A DNA stretch of 64,000 bases from Trinickia diaoshuihuensis (GTDB taxonomy: Bacteria; Pseudomonadota; Gammaproteobacteria; Burkholderiales; Burkholderiaceae), in contig NZ_QUBS01000014.1 of NCBI RefSeq assembly GCF_003390925.1, positions 37,726-101,725 on the forward strand, in the 5' to 3' direction. Positions 42,101 to 51,006 of this stretch are shown one piece after another. Made by a program: the position numbers and the translations under genes. Within the stretch, counting starts at the first letter, position 1. Each line of letters opens with the position of its first letter. The notes beneath the pieces are model-generated. The model worked only from the letters and a program-made list of their open reading frames with translations. It was not told where the DNA came from and searched no databases.

Positions 42101-42510
42101 CCGTGGCCGCCCGTTTTCGTTTGCCAAACGATGTCGTTGCCGTTCATCACCTGCAGGTTGCCGCCGCTGTCCAGCCGCGCGGCCTGCGCGCCGCTGCCGG
42201 CGGTTTTAGAGGACCACAGCGAGTTGCCGTTCGCCACGTCGTAGAGCACGAGGTTGCCGTCCTTTTGCATCTCGAGCTCGTACTGGCCGTTGGCCGAGCG
42301 TATCGCTTCGCCGGCCTTCAATGTTTGACCGGCGGCCAGTTGCGCGGCGATGACTTGCGCGTCGGGGATCGACGGCTTGCTCGGGGCCGTGCTCGGCTGA
42401 TCGGTCTTCTTCGGCGCGGGCGGTGCGTTCGTCGCGGACGGTGGTTGCGGGGCAGGCCCCGGCGAGGGGCTCGGCGGGGTTGGGCTCGGGTAGTCCACCG
42501 GAAAGACCAT
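39127..42510 (-). CDS. Large lectin/LysM-like protein of unknown role
   Basis: An 1127-residue protein, with the start at 42510 set by GGAGG four bases upstream. Residues 1-50 are Pro/Ser/Thr-rich with no signal peptide. Residues about 58-170 are a bulb-type mannose-lectin domain with repeated QxDGNLVL motifs. Residues about 205-285 look like a divergent LysM module (TYTIHCPES...AWSIYEQNGV...IPNGQQVTIL). A long Ala/Gln/Asp-rich helical region follows, then a Gly-rich hydrophobic hairpin at about 953-1003 and a charged C-terminus. Lectin plus wall-binding plus membrane-active layout suggests a non-classically secreted effector, translocator or toxin. This is inference; no secretion genes or immunity gene are adjacent. 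Confidence 0.7.
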   Translation of the reverse strand: MVFPVDYPSPTPPSPSPGPAPQPPSATNAPPAPKKTDQPSTAPSKPSIPDAQVIAAQLAAGQTLKAGEAIRSANGQYELEMQKDGNLVLYDVANGNSLWSSKTAGSGAQAARLDSGGNLQVMNGNDIVWQTKTGGHGSASLVMQDDGNLVLEAPSASGGKPPQTVPVWSSNTAALPVDIVGQNGAQQASAIPSVNTPAVTFAPGSPELGLKTYTIHCPESSTGSAWSIYEQNGVTGLPGTLDQNLAATPYLDRKAFGTRPANPQDAVYKIPNGQQVTILDSTRLNYLEQERTQLSDVEHAGNADDKTNKTITLAGTIEDELDYAGMQQAVPDVKALAQSISARAPDDKDFQGAVRTAVALYSARLDAQGRTPDQIGKIQQAAAKGDWTSVQQLTAQQVAATAGKDTGSKALGDMMARGTVYATYAGGDPKFAQAVRAGVVQAEQQVLVTDPVNQVDAAFKQHGGAAAMALLNKITDPSTALPGQVAQIMSDKTIQADVKASLQQANWQDDSSHQMMSDLAAACQHSVEADSGTVGSGTQAVKSIADSVISVYDKLNQQPQLMEDPSFATKLFTGMASSGNIALGLAVAARAGAIDRPEVQTAAIDGTRIGMDQFSAHSKDLTTKTDQDAAFFAYGFHDFGGNSSPAEQSKYLQKMLQDNPTQAKTLNDDGLADLAQQESLDGMRTAIAAFSPDLNGVEGFNVNVGNGRYTNPTLHTSSKSILSALDSSPQMQSTTNAATSPTSGNAPPTNMLWLMRSTRNAAYQASKAYLELNPNTIGNLSKSNLIPDAIKSKLFTSDGSAAASWVVNLAERFNKGVSGSLFLANGQFLMDAFAGEPHNIGNLIQDGSYVGPHLFFGATQSLNAVLPSNLDTVRPYSGNTAFQKLIAQQQDRVMASGLNDTMKTALNGALGTMAKDTVDGLYLGVDTANAIYYYTQGGSAANYLRGTGDTISALGDAAFLTGAAVDAGVLGVDGTFLGLGAGAVGWTGVGAALMLVGAGIYTIGNAESHSHKFDGSDQALLEAMGVHSDIAEQLAKHSFSFSTNAPSAGPFLAGYFKNAHLSDSDMVSWLNTLTPHQADLVATQLKDFEQKWPTDKSDQTDAIQFFTSTLEAYGIKPPPGVSVASGH

Positions 42511-42790
42511 TGCGCCTCCGAATACGGTCTCGACTCCGCGCCACGGGTCGTTTGGGGGGCGGATCGAGCGAGGTTGACGGGAGTTTCGGATATATCGCAT
42601 AACTATCCGCCATCGAACGCGTTCGTCGGCCTGCGCGTTTCGTAGTCGGCGCGGCGCGGCGGCGCGCGGGTGCGCGCTGGTCCTACGAGCCCAACCGGTC
42701 CCGAGACGGATTGTCGCAACGACGGCCCCAACGGCGCTTTCGCCGAGCGAGTCGGGTGGCCGGACGAGGCGGCGCGCGGCGGCGCACGGC

Positions 42791-42796
42791 TATAAT
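42791..42796 (+). promoter_or_regulatory. TATAAT box abutting the monooxygenase start
   Basis: A perfect -10 hexamer ends nine bases before the ATG at 42805, with no visible -35 at 17 bases. If used, the mRNA would be leaderless or nearly so. Confidence 0.45.
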
Positions 42797-42804
42797 TGCC
42801 GACC

Positions 42805-43977
42805 ATGACCGCCCATCATCAGACGTTTCATATTGCCGTCGTCGGCGGCGGCCTCGTCGGCAAGAGCGCCGCGCTGGCGCTTGCGCAAGCGGGGCTGCGT
42901 GTCGCGCTGATCGCGCAACCCGCTGCGCCGCGCCCAGCCGACGTCCCGTTCGACGCCCGCATTTATGCGCTGTCCGCGAGCTCACAGGCGCTGCTCGAGC
43001 GCCTGCGCATCTGGCAAGCGCTCGATCACGACCGGCTCGCGCCCGTGTACGACATGCGCGTATTCGGCGACGCGCTCGCCGAATTGCATTTCTCGGCATT
43101 CCAATCGGCCGTGCCGCAGCTCGCCTGGATTGCCGAGTCGTCGCTGATCGAGCATGCGCTCGACGCCGCGCTGCGTTTTCAGCCGCAGGTCAGTTGGTTC
43201 GACACGCGCGCCCAGGGGCTCGACGTGAAGGCCGATGCGGCGAGCCTCGCGCTGGCGAACGGCCGGGTCGTCGAGGCCGATCTGATCGTCGGCGCGGATG
43301 GCGCGCATTCCTGGGTGCGCGCGCAGATCGGCGCGCAGGTAATGCGGCGCGATTACCGGCAAACGGGCGTCGTCGCTAATTTCAAGGCCGAGAAACCGCA
43401 TGGCGAGACGGCCTATCAATGGTTCGTCGACGGCGAGATCGTCGCGCTCTTGCCGTTGCCCGACGCGCATGTGTCGTTAGTCTGGTCCGCGCAAACCGAT
43501 CATGCGCGCGAGTTGCTCGCGCTGGCGCCCGCCGAACTCGAGGCGGCTGTCGAACGAATCACGCATGCCCGGCTCGGCGCGCTCGAATGCGTCGGGCCCG
43601 CTCACGGATTTCCGCTCGCGCGCCAATCGGTCGATCGTTTGATCGCACCGCGCGTCGCGCTCGTCGGGGATGCCGCGCACCTGATTCATCCGCTCGCCGG
43701 CCAGGGCATGAACCTCGGTCTGCGCGATGTCGCGGCGCTGGCCGACGTCATCGCCAAGAAGGAAGCGTTCCGCGATCTCGGCGATCCCGTGCTGCTACGC
43801 CGCTATGAGCGCGCACGGCGCGAGGACATCGGTGCTCTGACCCTTGCCACGGATGGCTTGCAGCGCTTGTTTTCCGTGCCGGGCTCGCTCGCGCGGTCGG
43901 TACGCAACGCGGGCATGTCCTTCGTCGGCGCGCAACCGTTCGTCAAGCGTTGGCTCGTCTCGGCCGCGCTCGGATAG
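42805..43977 (+). CDS. UbiH/UbiF/VisC-family FAD monooxygenase
   Basis: A 390-residue flavoprotein hydroxylase of the ubiquinone-type group. The Rossmann motif VVGGGLVGKSAALALAQAG is at the N-terminus, DARIYALS follows near residue 50, the NAD(P)H/FAD-linked DGAHSWVR lies near 167, and GDAAHLIHPLAGQGMNLGLRD near 288. These make hydroxylation of a ring of a ubiquinone precursor likely, but the position (C5, C6 or other) cannot be told. The ATG at 42805 is used. It precedes dsbC by 117 bases. Confidence 0.88.
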   Translation: MTAHHQTFHIAVVGGGLVGKSAALALAQAGLRVALIAQPAAPRPADVPFDARIYALSASSQALLERLRIWQALDHDRLAPVYDMRVFGDALAELHFSAFQSAVPQLAWIAESSLIEHALDAALRFQPQVSWFDTRAQGLDVKADAASLALANGRVVEADLIVGADGAHSWVRAQIGAQVMRRDYRQTGVVANFKAEKPHGETAYQWFVDGEIVALLPLPDAHVSLVWSAQTDHARELLALAPAELEAAVERITHARLGALECVGPAHGFPLARQSVDRLIAPRVALVGDAAHLIHPLAGQGMNLGLRDVAALADVIAKKEAFRDLGDPVLLRRYERARREDIGALTLATDGLQRLFSVPGSLARSVRNAGMSFVGAQPFVKRWLVSAALG

Positions 43978-44094
43978 TGAACGCTCCGCCGGCCGGCACC
44001 GCATGGCCGGACGCAGCGTGATCCAACCTCGAATATCATCGAGTGATCGATGCGCCCCGGCGCCCCAACCCAACGACACCCGTAAGGAATCCTC

Positions 44095-44823
44095 ATGCCC
44101 CATGTCTTGCGTATCGCAGCCGGCGCGGCGCTTGCAGCCGCCGTGATGCTCGGCTGCACGGCCCATGCCGATCAGACGACCGACAAGCTCAAATCGACAC
44201 TGCAAGCGCGTCTGCCCGAAATCCAAATCAAGAGCATCTCGAAATCGCCCATCGCGGGCCTCTACGAAGTCAATCTGGGCAACCAGATGATCTACTCGGA
44301 TGCCGCCGGCGATTACGTGGTCGCCGGTGAACTCGTCGATACGAAAACCCGCGCGAATTTGAGCGAGGCGCGCTTGTCGGAATTGAACAAGGTCGACTTC
44401 GCGAGCCTGCCGCTCGATCGCGCGGTCAAGGTCGTGAAGGGCAACGGCAGCCGCCGCATCGCCGTGTTCTCCGATCCGAACTGTCCGTATTGCAAGCAGT
44501 TGGAGACGACGCTGAAGTCGATCGACAACATCACCGTCTACACATTCTTGTACCCGGTCCTGACGCCGGATTCGCTGACCAAGTCGAAGGCGATCTGGTG
44601 CTCGGGCGATCGCGCGAAGGCCTGGGAAGCCTGGATGATCAATCGCCAAGCGCCGGCCAGCGCGGCCGCCAATTGCGACACCTCGGTGCTCGATAAGAAT
44701 CTCGCGCTCGGTCATGGGCTGAACGTGACCGGCACGCCGACGATTATCTTGTCGGACGGCCGCCGCTTGCCCGGCGCCGTATCGGCCGGCGAACTGAACG
44801 ATGCGCTGACTAGCGCGCATTGA
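44095..44823 (+). CDS. dsbC: Thiol:disulfide isomerase DsbC
   Basis: A 242-residue periplasmic protein with a signal peptide ending near AHA-D26. An N-terminal dimerisation domain (about 30-90) is followed by a thioredoxin fold with the active site CPYC in SDPNCPYCKQL and the cis-Pro loop TGTPT. It reshuffles wrong disulfides in secreted proteins and is kept reduced by DsbD. The start has AAGGA upstream. A further pair of cysteines (C-terminal half) matches the structural disulfide. Confidence 0.93.
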   Translation: MPHVLRIAAGAALAAAVMLGCTAHADQTTDKLKSTLQARLPEIQIKSISKSPIAGLYEVNLGNQMIYSDAAGDYVVAGELVDTKTRANLSEARLSELNKVDFASLPLDRAVKVVKGNGSRRIAVFSDPNCPYCKQLETTLKSIDNITVYTFLYPVLTPDSLTKSKAIWCSGDRAKAWEAWMINRQAPASAAANCDTSVLDKNLALGHGLNVTGTPTIILSDGRRLPGAVSAGELNDALTSAH

Positions 44824-44906
44824 GCGCCGGGTGGCCGGCAATCCGGCGTCCCGGCAAAAAGGCTCCTACCCATTCCAACAACCCGCTCGAGATCACGCGC
44901 CACCCG

Positions 44907-46751
44907 ATGAAGCCCATCCGCTACGCCATCGTTCCGAAGCATCCCGCCGCGCATCTATTCGAAGTCACGCTGACGCTGGCCGATCCGGATCCGGCCGGCC
45001 AGCGCTTTACGCTGCCCACCTGGATTCCCGGCAGCTATCTGGTGCGCGAGTTTGCGCGCAACATCGTGACGCTCGGCGCGTTCAACGAGGCGGGGCGCAA
45101 GGTGCGCATCGAGAAGACCGACAAACAGACCTGGCAGGCCGCTCCCGTCAAAGGCGGCGTGCTGACGCTGCGTTACGAGGTCTACGCGTGGGATCTGTCG
45201 GTCCGGACGGCGCATCTCGACGATACGACGGGTTTCTTCAACGGCACCAGCGTCTTTTTGCTGCCGGCCGGCAGGGAAGAGGCGCCTTGCATCGTCGATA
45301 TCCAAAAGCCGGCGGGCGCCGCGTTCGCCGATTGGCGCGTGGCCACGGCGCTGCCCGAGGCGCGCGGCACCAAGCGTTACGGTTTCGGCGAGTACCGTGC
45401 GGACAACTATGACGAACTCGTCGACCACCCCGTTACGCTGGGGCGGTTCGCGCTAGCGACGTTCAAGGCGCATGGCGTGCCGCACGACGTCGTCATCGCC
45501 GGCCGAACGGTGTCCCTCGACATGGATCGTCTTGCCGCGGATTTAAAGCGCATTTGCGAAGCGCAGATCGCCTTGTTCGAGCCCCGTTCTAAAAAAGCGC
45601 CGGTCGAGCGCTACGTGTTCATGACGCAGGCTGTCAGCGATGGTTACGGTGGGCTCGAGCACCGCGCTTCGACGGCGCTCATCTGCAATCGCACCGATCT
45701 ACCCGTGCTCGGGCGGCCGGAAATGACCGAAGGGTATCGGACCTATCTCGGCCTGTGCAGTCACGAGTACTTTCATACTTGGAACGTCAAGCGCATCAAG
45801 CCTGCGGCGTTCGCTCCGTACGACCTCTCGCGCGAGAACTACACGTCGCTGCTTTGGCTGTTCGAAGGGTTCACCTCGTATTACGACGACCTGATGCTCG
45901 TGCGCAGCGGCGCGATCACGGAAGCCGAGTACTACACGCTCGTCGGCAAGACCGTCGCCGGCGTGCTGCGCGGCAGCGGGCGCCTGAAGCAAAGCGTCGC
46001 GGAAAGCTCGTTCGACGCCTGGATCAAGTATTACCGCCAAGACGAGAATGCGCCGAATGCCATTGTCAGCTACTACCAGAAGGGCTCGCTCGTCGCGCTG
46101 GCTTTCGATCTGGCCATTCGCGCGCGCACCGATCACCGCAAGTCGCTCGACGATGTCATGCGTCTGCTGTGGCAGCGCTATGGACGCCAGTTCTACACCG
46201 GCAAAATGGCTGGCGTCGGCGAGGACGAAGTGGCGGCGTTGATCGCCGAGGCAACGGGCGTCGAGCTCGGTTCGCTGTTCGACGAGGCGGTCCACGGCAC
46301 GCGCGACTTGCCGCTCGAGGCGCTGCTCGAGCCGTTCGGCGTCACGCTAGAACCGCAATGGGGCAATGGGAACGGCAACGCTAGGAGCGGGCAGGGCGCC
46401 GACGAAAAGCGTGGCGGCAAGCCCTCGCTAGGCGCGCGGGTGCGCGGCGGTGCCGAATGCGTGCTGGCCGCCGTGCACGACGGCAGCGCGGCGCAAAAGG
46501 CGGGACTGTCGGCCGGCGACGTGTTGATTGCCGTCGACGGACTGCGCGTGACGGGATCGAACCTCGATACCCTGCTCGGGCGCTATTTGCCGGGTGCGAT
46601 CGTCGAGATTCATGCTTTCCGGCGCGACGAGCTGCGCACGGCCCGGGTCAAGCTCGATGGGCCCGAGGTGACGCGTTACAAGCTCGTGGCCGCCGAAGAC
46701 AAGCGCGGTGCGCCGGCACGGCGCGCGCGGGAACGTTGGCTGCACGGCTAA
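44907..46751 (+). CDS. M61-family peptidase with PDZ domain
   Basis: A 614-residue gluzincin-type metallopeptidase related to glycyl aminopeptidase. The zinc motif is HEYFH (in LCSHEYFHTWNVKRIKP) with the third ligand in LFEGFTSYYDD about 40 residues on. The N-terminal beta-rich domain is followed by the catalytic domain, and a PDZ domain near 520-600 (KAGLSAGDVLIAVDG). No signal peptide is seen, so it is predicted cytoplasmic. The ATG at 44907 is chosen because homology starts at MKPIRYAI. Confidence 0.9.
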   Translation: MKPIRYAIVPKHPAAHLFEVTLTLADPDPAGQRFTLPTWIPGSYLVREFARNIVTLGAFNEAGRKVRIEKTDKQTWQAAPVKGGVLTLRYEVYAWDLSVRTAHLDDTTGFFNGTSVFLLPAGREEAPCIVDIQKPAGAAFADWRVATALPEARGTKRYGFGEYRADNYDELVDHPVTLGRFALATFKAHGVPHDVVIAGRTVSLDMDRLAADLKRICEAQIALFEPRSKKAPVERYVFMTQAVSDGYGGLEHRASTALICNRTDLPVLGRPEMTEGYRTYLGLCSHEYFHTWNVKRIKPAAFAPYDLSRENYTSLLWLFEGFTSYYDDLMLVRSGAITEAEYYTLVGKTVAGVLRGSGRLKQSVAESSFDAWIKYYRQDENAPNAIVSYYQKGSLVALAFDLAIRARTDHRKSLDDVMRLLWQRYGRQFYTGKMAGVGEDEVAALIAEATGVELGSLFDEAVHGTRDLPLEALLEPFGVTLEPQWGNGNGNARSGQGADEKRGGKPSLGARVRGGAECVLAAVHDGSAAQKAGLSAGDVLIAVDGLRVTGSNLDTLLGRYLPGAIVEIHAFRRDELRTARVKLDGPEVTRYKLVAAEDKRGAPARRARERWLHG

Positions 46752-46764
46752 CGGCTCCCGCTCG

Positions 46765-46793
46765 GGGATAGAACGGACCGATCGTTCTATCCC
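46765..46793. promoter_or_regulatory. Inverted repeat upstream of azoR
   Basis: GGGATAGAACG (46765-46775) and CGTTCTATCCC (46783-46793) are perfect 11-base arms around a seven-base spacer, 100 bases before azoR and right after the M61 stop. It could be an operator for azoR or a terminator hairpin; there is no U tract directly after it. Confidence 0.6.
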
Positions 46794-46892
46794 TGCAACA
46801 ATCCGTCCTTTTTACCCTACTTTTTCCGCGTCGGCCCAATCGCGACAATGGCTTCACTCGCGCACGACTGCGCAACCCACTTGGAGCCCGAC

Positions 46893-47495
46893 ATGACGAC
46901 GATCCTTCAACTGAATTCCGCCGCGCGTTCGCAGGGCGCGAACTCGACGCTGCTGGCCAACGAACTGGCCGCGAATCTGCAACGAAAGAACCCGGGCGCC
47001 AAGCTGGTGCTGCGCGACCTGTTGGCCGACGCGCTGCCCCACCTCGACGACGCCGTCCTCGGCGCGTTCTTTACCCCGGCCGAGCAACGTTCGCCCGAAC
47101 AAGCGGCGATCGTCGCGCGCAGCGACGCGCTGATCGCGGAATTGCAGTCGGCCGACGTCATCATCATCGGCGCTCCGATGTACAACTTCGGGATCTCGTC
47201 GCAACTGAAGACGTATTTCGACTGGATCGCGCGCGCGGGCGTGACGTTCCGCTACACGGCGACCGGCCCCGAAGGGCTCGTGAAGGGCAAGAAGGCTTAC
47301 ATCGTGTCGGCGCGCGGCGGCAAGTACGCCGGCACGCCGAACGACAGCCAAACGCCGCACATCAAGGCGTTCCTGGGCCTGATCGGTATTACCGACGTCG
47401 AATTCATCTACGCCGAAGGGCTGAACCTCGGACCGGATGCGGCCAATGCCGCGCTGTCCCTGGCGCGCGAAGCGATCGAAGCCGCCGCGGTCTAA
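46893..47495 (+). CDS. azoR: FMN-dependent NADH azoreductase
   Basis: A 200-residue flavodoxin-like quinone/azo reductase. The FMN-phosphate loop is [13 protein letters not shown] at the N-terminus, the isoalloxazine-contacting [25 protein letters not shown] lies near residues 92-116, and SARGGKYAG near 143. It takes two electrons from NADH to quinones or azo compounds and helps against electrophile stress. I chose the ATG at 46893 to fit the family N-terminus. The inverted repeat upstream suggests inducible control. Confidence 0.93.
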   Translation: MTTILQLNSAARSQGANSTLLANELAANLQRKNPGAKLVLRDLLADALPHLDDAVLGAFFTPAEQRSPEQAAIVARSDALIAELQSADVIIIGAPMYNFGISSQLKTYFDWIARAGVTFRYTATGPEGLVKGKKAYIVSARGGKYAGTPNDSQTPHIKAFLGLIGITDVEFIYAEGLNLGPDAANAALSLAREAIEAAAV

Positions 47496-47554
47496 AGTTC
47501 GAGCCGGGCGGCCTGCCCGTGCTCGAGACGGCGTACCGGGTATGAGGCGCGGTA

Positions 47555-48400
47555 TCAGCCGTCGATGGTTTCGGGCAGCCGCCAATCGATCGGCGCACGG
47601 CCGTTCGCGGCGAGATACTCGTTGGCGAGCATGAAATGCCGGCAACCTAAAAAGCCGCGGTGCGCCGAAAGCGGCGACGGATGCGGCGCCTCGAGCACGC
47701 AGTGCGGCCGCGTATCGAGCAGCGCGCGCTTGGCCTGCGCGTGCGCGCCCCATAGCATGAACACCAGATGCTCGTGTCGATGGGCGAGTTCGTGAATCAA
47801 CCTGTCGGTGCAAGCTTCCCAGCCGCGTTTGGCGTGACTGGCGGCCTTGCCTTGCTCCACGGTCAGCACCGTGTTCAGCAGCAGGACGCCTTGCCGTGCC
47901 CAGGCGTCGAGACATCCGTGCGCCGGCATCGTGTGGCCGAACTCGGCCGCGATTTCCTTGAAGATGTTGCGTAGCGACGGGGGGGGCCGCACGGGCGCCG
48001 GCACCGAGAATGCCAGACCATGCGCCTGCGGGTGGCCTTTGTCGTCGCCGTGGTAGGGGTCTTGGCCGACGATGACGACTTTGACGTCATCGGGGCTCGT
48101 CAGCCGCAACGCGCGGAAGACTTCCGAGGGATAGACCGTTTTGCCAGCCGCGATTTGCTCGTCCACGAACGCGCAAAGCGGCCGATAAGCGTCGCTGCCG
48201 ATGAAGCCGCCAAGATGCGCGCGCCATGCCGCCGGCAACGCGTCGAATTGCGATTCGAGCGGAGCGCAAAGACCTTTCAGCCCCTCGCACGCTTGCGGTG
48301 CAGGAACCTCGGGCGCCGCATCGAACAACAAACGTTGCGCCGGATCGCTGCCGCCTGCCGAGGACGTCGCCGGCGTCGTCTTCCCGCTTACTTTGCGCAC
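47555..48400 (-). CDS. ung: Uracil-DNA glycosylase, family 1
   Basis: A 281-residue DNA repair enzyme that removes uracil from DNA. The water-activating motif is [24 protein letters not shown] (Asp kept) and the DNA-intercalating motif is [14 protein letters not shown]. It carries about 50 extra N-terminal residues compared with E. coli. The likely start is a GTG at 48400 that overlaps the last 13 bases of the upstream CYTH gene; no ATG is available before the conserved core, so the two are translationally linked. Confidence 0.93.
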   Translation of the reverse strand: MRKVSGKTTPATSSAGGSDPAQRLLFDAAPEVPAPQACEGLKGLCAPLESQFDALPAAWRAHLGGFIGSDAYRPLCAFVDEQIAAGKTVYPSEVFRALRLTSPDDVKVVIVGQDPYHGDDKGHPQAHGLAFSVPAPVRPPPSLRNIFKEIAAEFGHTMPAHGCLDAWARQGVLLLNTVLTVEQGKAASHAKRGWEACTDRLIHELAHRHEHLVFMLWGAHAQAKRALLDTRPHCVLEAPHPSPLSAHRGFLGCRHFMLANEYLAANGRAPIDWRLPETIDG

Positions 48401-49014
48401 AACCGATAACCCCGCTGCGCCTTGTTCACGTTTTCCGGCGCGAGCCCCGCGACCGCGGCCGACAATGTGTCCGCCAACGCATGAAGCGCGCGTTCGTCGC
48501 CTTCCAGCAGCTCCAACTCGATTTCGCTGATCGCCTCGCTGCGTGTTTGCCCGTCGACCATGGCCGTCACTTCGCCGCGATCGATGGCTGCCTCGATGCG
48601 CGCGCCGTCGAACTCCACACGCCACAGGCGCCGCGTGAAGCTGGTGCGGAACCGCTCGCCGAGTTCTCGTGCGGCGGCGCGCAGCGCGGCGAGCGCTAGC
48701 GCGTCGTCGCATACGGCGGCGAGCGCCTCGAATTCAAGCGCTTCTCCCGCAACGGCCGTTTCCCACTCGTGGCGGCTATGCATCCCGCCCTCGGCCGTGC
48801 CCGCCGCCTTGAGCGTTTGGAGCCAGCCTTCGGGCGTCTTGCGCAAGCGCAGCGCGATCTTCGCTTTCGCAAGCGCAAGCGCGGCCGTATCGAAGTAGAT
48901 ATTGACGAGCGGGATGTCGCGCCCGGGCGCACCGGCCATGCCGGCGAAAAAGCGGTCGGCCGCATCGGCCTGGCCGGGCGGAAGCGCCAGTTTGATTTCG
49001 CGTTCGATACTCAT
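48388..49014 (-). CDS. CYTH-domain inorganic triphosphatase (YgiF-like)
   Basis: A 208-residue tunnel-fold enzyme. The N-terminal ExExK signature reads EREIKL (residues 4-9), and alternating Arg/Lys and Glu strands follow ([29 protein letters not shown]), the pattern of the triphosphate tunnel. The C-terminal CHAD domain of E. coli YgiF is absent. Triphosphate or tripolyphosphate is the likely substrate. It lies between trpC (50-base gap) and ung (13-base overlap), at the tail of the trp unit. Confidence 0.85.
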   Translation of the reverse strand: MSIEREIKLALPPGQADAADRFFAGMAGAPGRDIPLVNIYFDTAALALAKAKIALRLRKTPEGWLQTLKAAGTAEGGMHSRHEWETAVAGEALEFEALAAVCDDALALAALRAAARELGERFRTSFTRRLWRVEFDGARIEAAIDRGEVTAMVDGQTRSEAISEIELELLEGDERALHALADTLSAAVAGLAPENVNKAQRGYRLCAK

Positions 49015-49064
49015 GCTTCGGTGCGGGTAGGGGGGGGCGAGTGCGTCGAAAAACGCCGGTACGC

Positions 49065-49850
49065 TCAGAAAAACATTTGCGAGAGTGCGGCGCCCGGATC
49101 GTCGGCCCGCATGAACGCTTCGCCGACGAGAAACGTATGAACGCCGTTTTCGCGCATGCGCTCGACGTCGGTACGCGCCAAGATGCCCGACTCGGTTACG
49201 ACGATCCGGTCGTCCGGCAGCGCATCGAGCAAGCTGAGCGTCGTGTCGAGCGACGTCTCGAAGGTGCGCAAGTTGCGATTGTTGATACCGATCAGCGGGG
49301 TCTTTAGCGTCAGCGCTTGCATTAGCTCCTCGCGGTCGTGCACTTCGACGAGCACGGCGAGCCCCAGCGAGTGGGCGAACGCTTCGAGCTCTTGCATTTG
49401 CGTGAGCGAGAGGGCGGCCGCGATCAGCAAAATCGCATCGGCTCCCATCGCGCGGGCTTCGACGATCTGATAGGGATCGATGATGAAATCCTTGCGCAGC
49501 ACGGGCAGCGCGCAGGCTTCGCGAGCCGCTTCGAGATATGCCGCGCTGCCTTGGAAGAACTGCACGTCGGTGAGCACCGACAAGCATGCCGCGCCGCCAC
49601 GTTCGTACGAGCGAGCGATCTCGGCCGGCACGAAATGTTCGCGCAGCACGCCCTTGGACGGGCTTGCCTTTTTGACTTCGGCGATGACGGCGGATGCCCC
49701 GGCCTCATGCTTGGCGCGCAGTGCGCCGACGAAATCGCGCAAATCGCGCGAGGATGCTTCGAGACGCAGCTCTTCGAGCGGCGCGCTCAATTCGGCCGCG
49801 CGCACTTCCTCGCGCTTCACGGCGATGATCCGGTCGAGAATGTCGCTCAT
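49065..49850 (-). CDS. trpC: Indole-3-glycerol phosphate synthase
   Basis: A 261-residue TIM-barrel enzyme that closes the indole ring from CdRP. The signature [11 protein letters not shown] (catalytic Lys), [24 protein letters not shown] and VTESGI (phosphate site) are all present in order. It is monofunctional, without the TrpF domain fused in enterics. It is downstream of trpD by 55 bases. Confidence 0.96.
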   Translation of the reverse strand: MSDILDRIIAVKREEVRAAELSAPLEELRLEASSRDLRDFVGALRAKHEAGASAVIAEVKKASPSKGVLREHFVPAEIARSYERGGAACLSVLTDVQFFQGSAAYLEAAREACALPVLRKDFIIDPYQIVEARAMGADAILLIAAALSLTQMQELEAFAHSLGLAVLVEVHDREELMQALTLKTPLIGINNRNLRTFETSLDTTLSLLDALPDDRIVVTESGILARTDVERMRENGVHTFLVGEAFMRADDPGAALSQMFF

Positions 49851-49905
49851 GGACGAAGTCCTTCTTGTCGATCGATGGTGAATGTCGCTGATGCGTGCGG
49901 CGGCA

Positions 49906-50937
49906 TCAATGCTTGAACTGCTGTGTGAAACGCACGAGCTCGTCGACCTTCGCGCGGGCCTTGCCCGTCGCGATGGCTTCGCGCGCGATTTCGATGCCGT
50001 CGGCGATCGAGGCGACCACGTTCGCCGCGTACAGCGCCGTGCCCGCGTTGAGCGTGACGATCTCGCGCGCCACGCCGGGACGATTTTCCAGTGCTTGGAG
50101 TAGCATCGTCTTCGATTCGTTCGCGTCGTTCACCTTCAGCGTACGGTTCGATACCATCTGCAACCCGAAATCCTCGGGGTGAATCTCATATTCGTGGATC
50201 TGGCCGTCGCGCAGTTCGCCGACGAGCGTCGCGGCGCCGAGCGAAACCTCGTCCATGCCGTCCTTGCCGTAGACGACGAGCACGTGCTTGGCCCCGAGCC
50301 GCTGCATGACGCGCACCTGAATGCCGACCAGATCGGGATGGAACACACCCATCAACTGATTGGGCGCGCCGGCCGGATTCGTGAGCGGGCCTAGGATGTT
50401 GAAGATCGTGCGCACGCCGAGTTCCCGGCGTACCGGCGCGATGTTCTTCATCGCGGGATGATGATTGGGGGCGAACATGAAACCCATGCCGGTTTCTGCG
50501 ATCGAGGCGGCCACTTGTTCGGGCTGCAAATCGATATTCACGCCGAGCGCTTCGAGTACGTCCGCGCTGCCCGATTTGCTCGATACGCCGCGCCCGCCGT
50601 GCTTGGCCACCTTCGCGCCTGCTCCCGCGGCAACGAACATCGTCGCCGTGGAGATGTTGAACGTATTGGCGCCGTCGCCGCCCGTGCCGACGATATCGAC
50701 GAAATTCGCGTTATCGGGCACCTCGACGTGACGCGCGAACTCGCGCATGACCGTGGCGGCCGCCGCGATTTCGCCGATCGTTTCTTTCTTGACGCGCAAA
50801 CCGGTGATGATCGCCGCGGCCATTACGGGCGACATGTCGCCGCGCATGATGAGCCGCATAAGGTGCAGCATCTCGTCGTGAAAGATTTCCCGGTGTTCGA
50901 TCGTGCGCTGCAGTGCTTCTTGCGGTGTGATGGTCAT
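49906..50937 (-). CDS. trpD: Anthranilate phosphoribosyltransferase
   Basis: A 343-residue enzyme that couples anthranilate to PRPP. It shows [14 protein letters not shown] (PRPP phosphate site), [15 protein letters not shown], and the helix signature [16 protein letters not shown] near the N-terminus. Unlike in E. coli it is not fused to the amidotransferase, which is encoded separately by the upstream trpG. The ATG at 50937 fits the family. Confidence 0.96.
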   Translation of the reverse strand: MTITPQEALQRTIEHREIFHDEMLHLMRLIMRGDMSPVMAAAIITGLRVKKETIGEIAAAATVMREFARHVEVPDNANFVDIVGTGGDGANTFNISTATMFVAAGAGAKVAKHGGRGVSSKSGSADVLEALGVNIDLQPEQVAASIAETGMGFMFAPNHHPAMKNIAPVRRELGVRTIFNILGPLTNPAGAPNQLMGVFHPDLVGIQVRVMQRLGAKHVLVVYGKDGMDEVSLGAATLVGELRDGQIHEYEIHPEDFGLQMVSNRTLKVNDANESKTMLLQALENRPGVAREIVTLNAGTALYAANVVASIADGIEIAREAIATGKARAKVDELVRFTQQFKH

Positions 50938-51006
50938 GGTGCACCCCTGGTTCGTTCCGTCGAGTGTGCGTCGCGCGGGCGGTCTATGCGCTCGCGTCGC
51001 GCGGCC

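Noticed and set aside
44820..44906. Earlier start for the M61 peptidase at 44820
   Set aside because: The 29 extra residues look non-coding and overlap the dsbC stop; conserved sequence begins at 44907.
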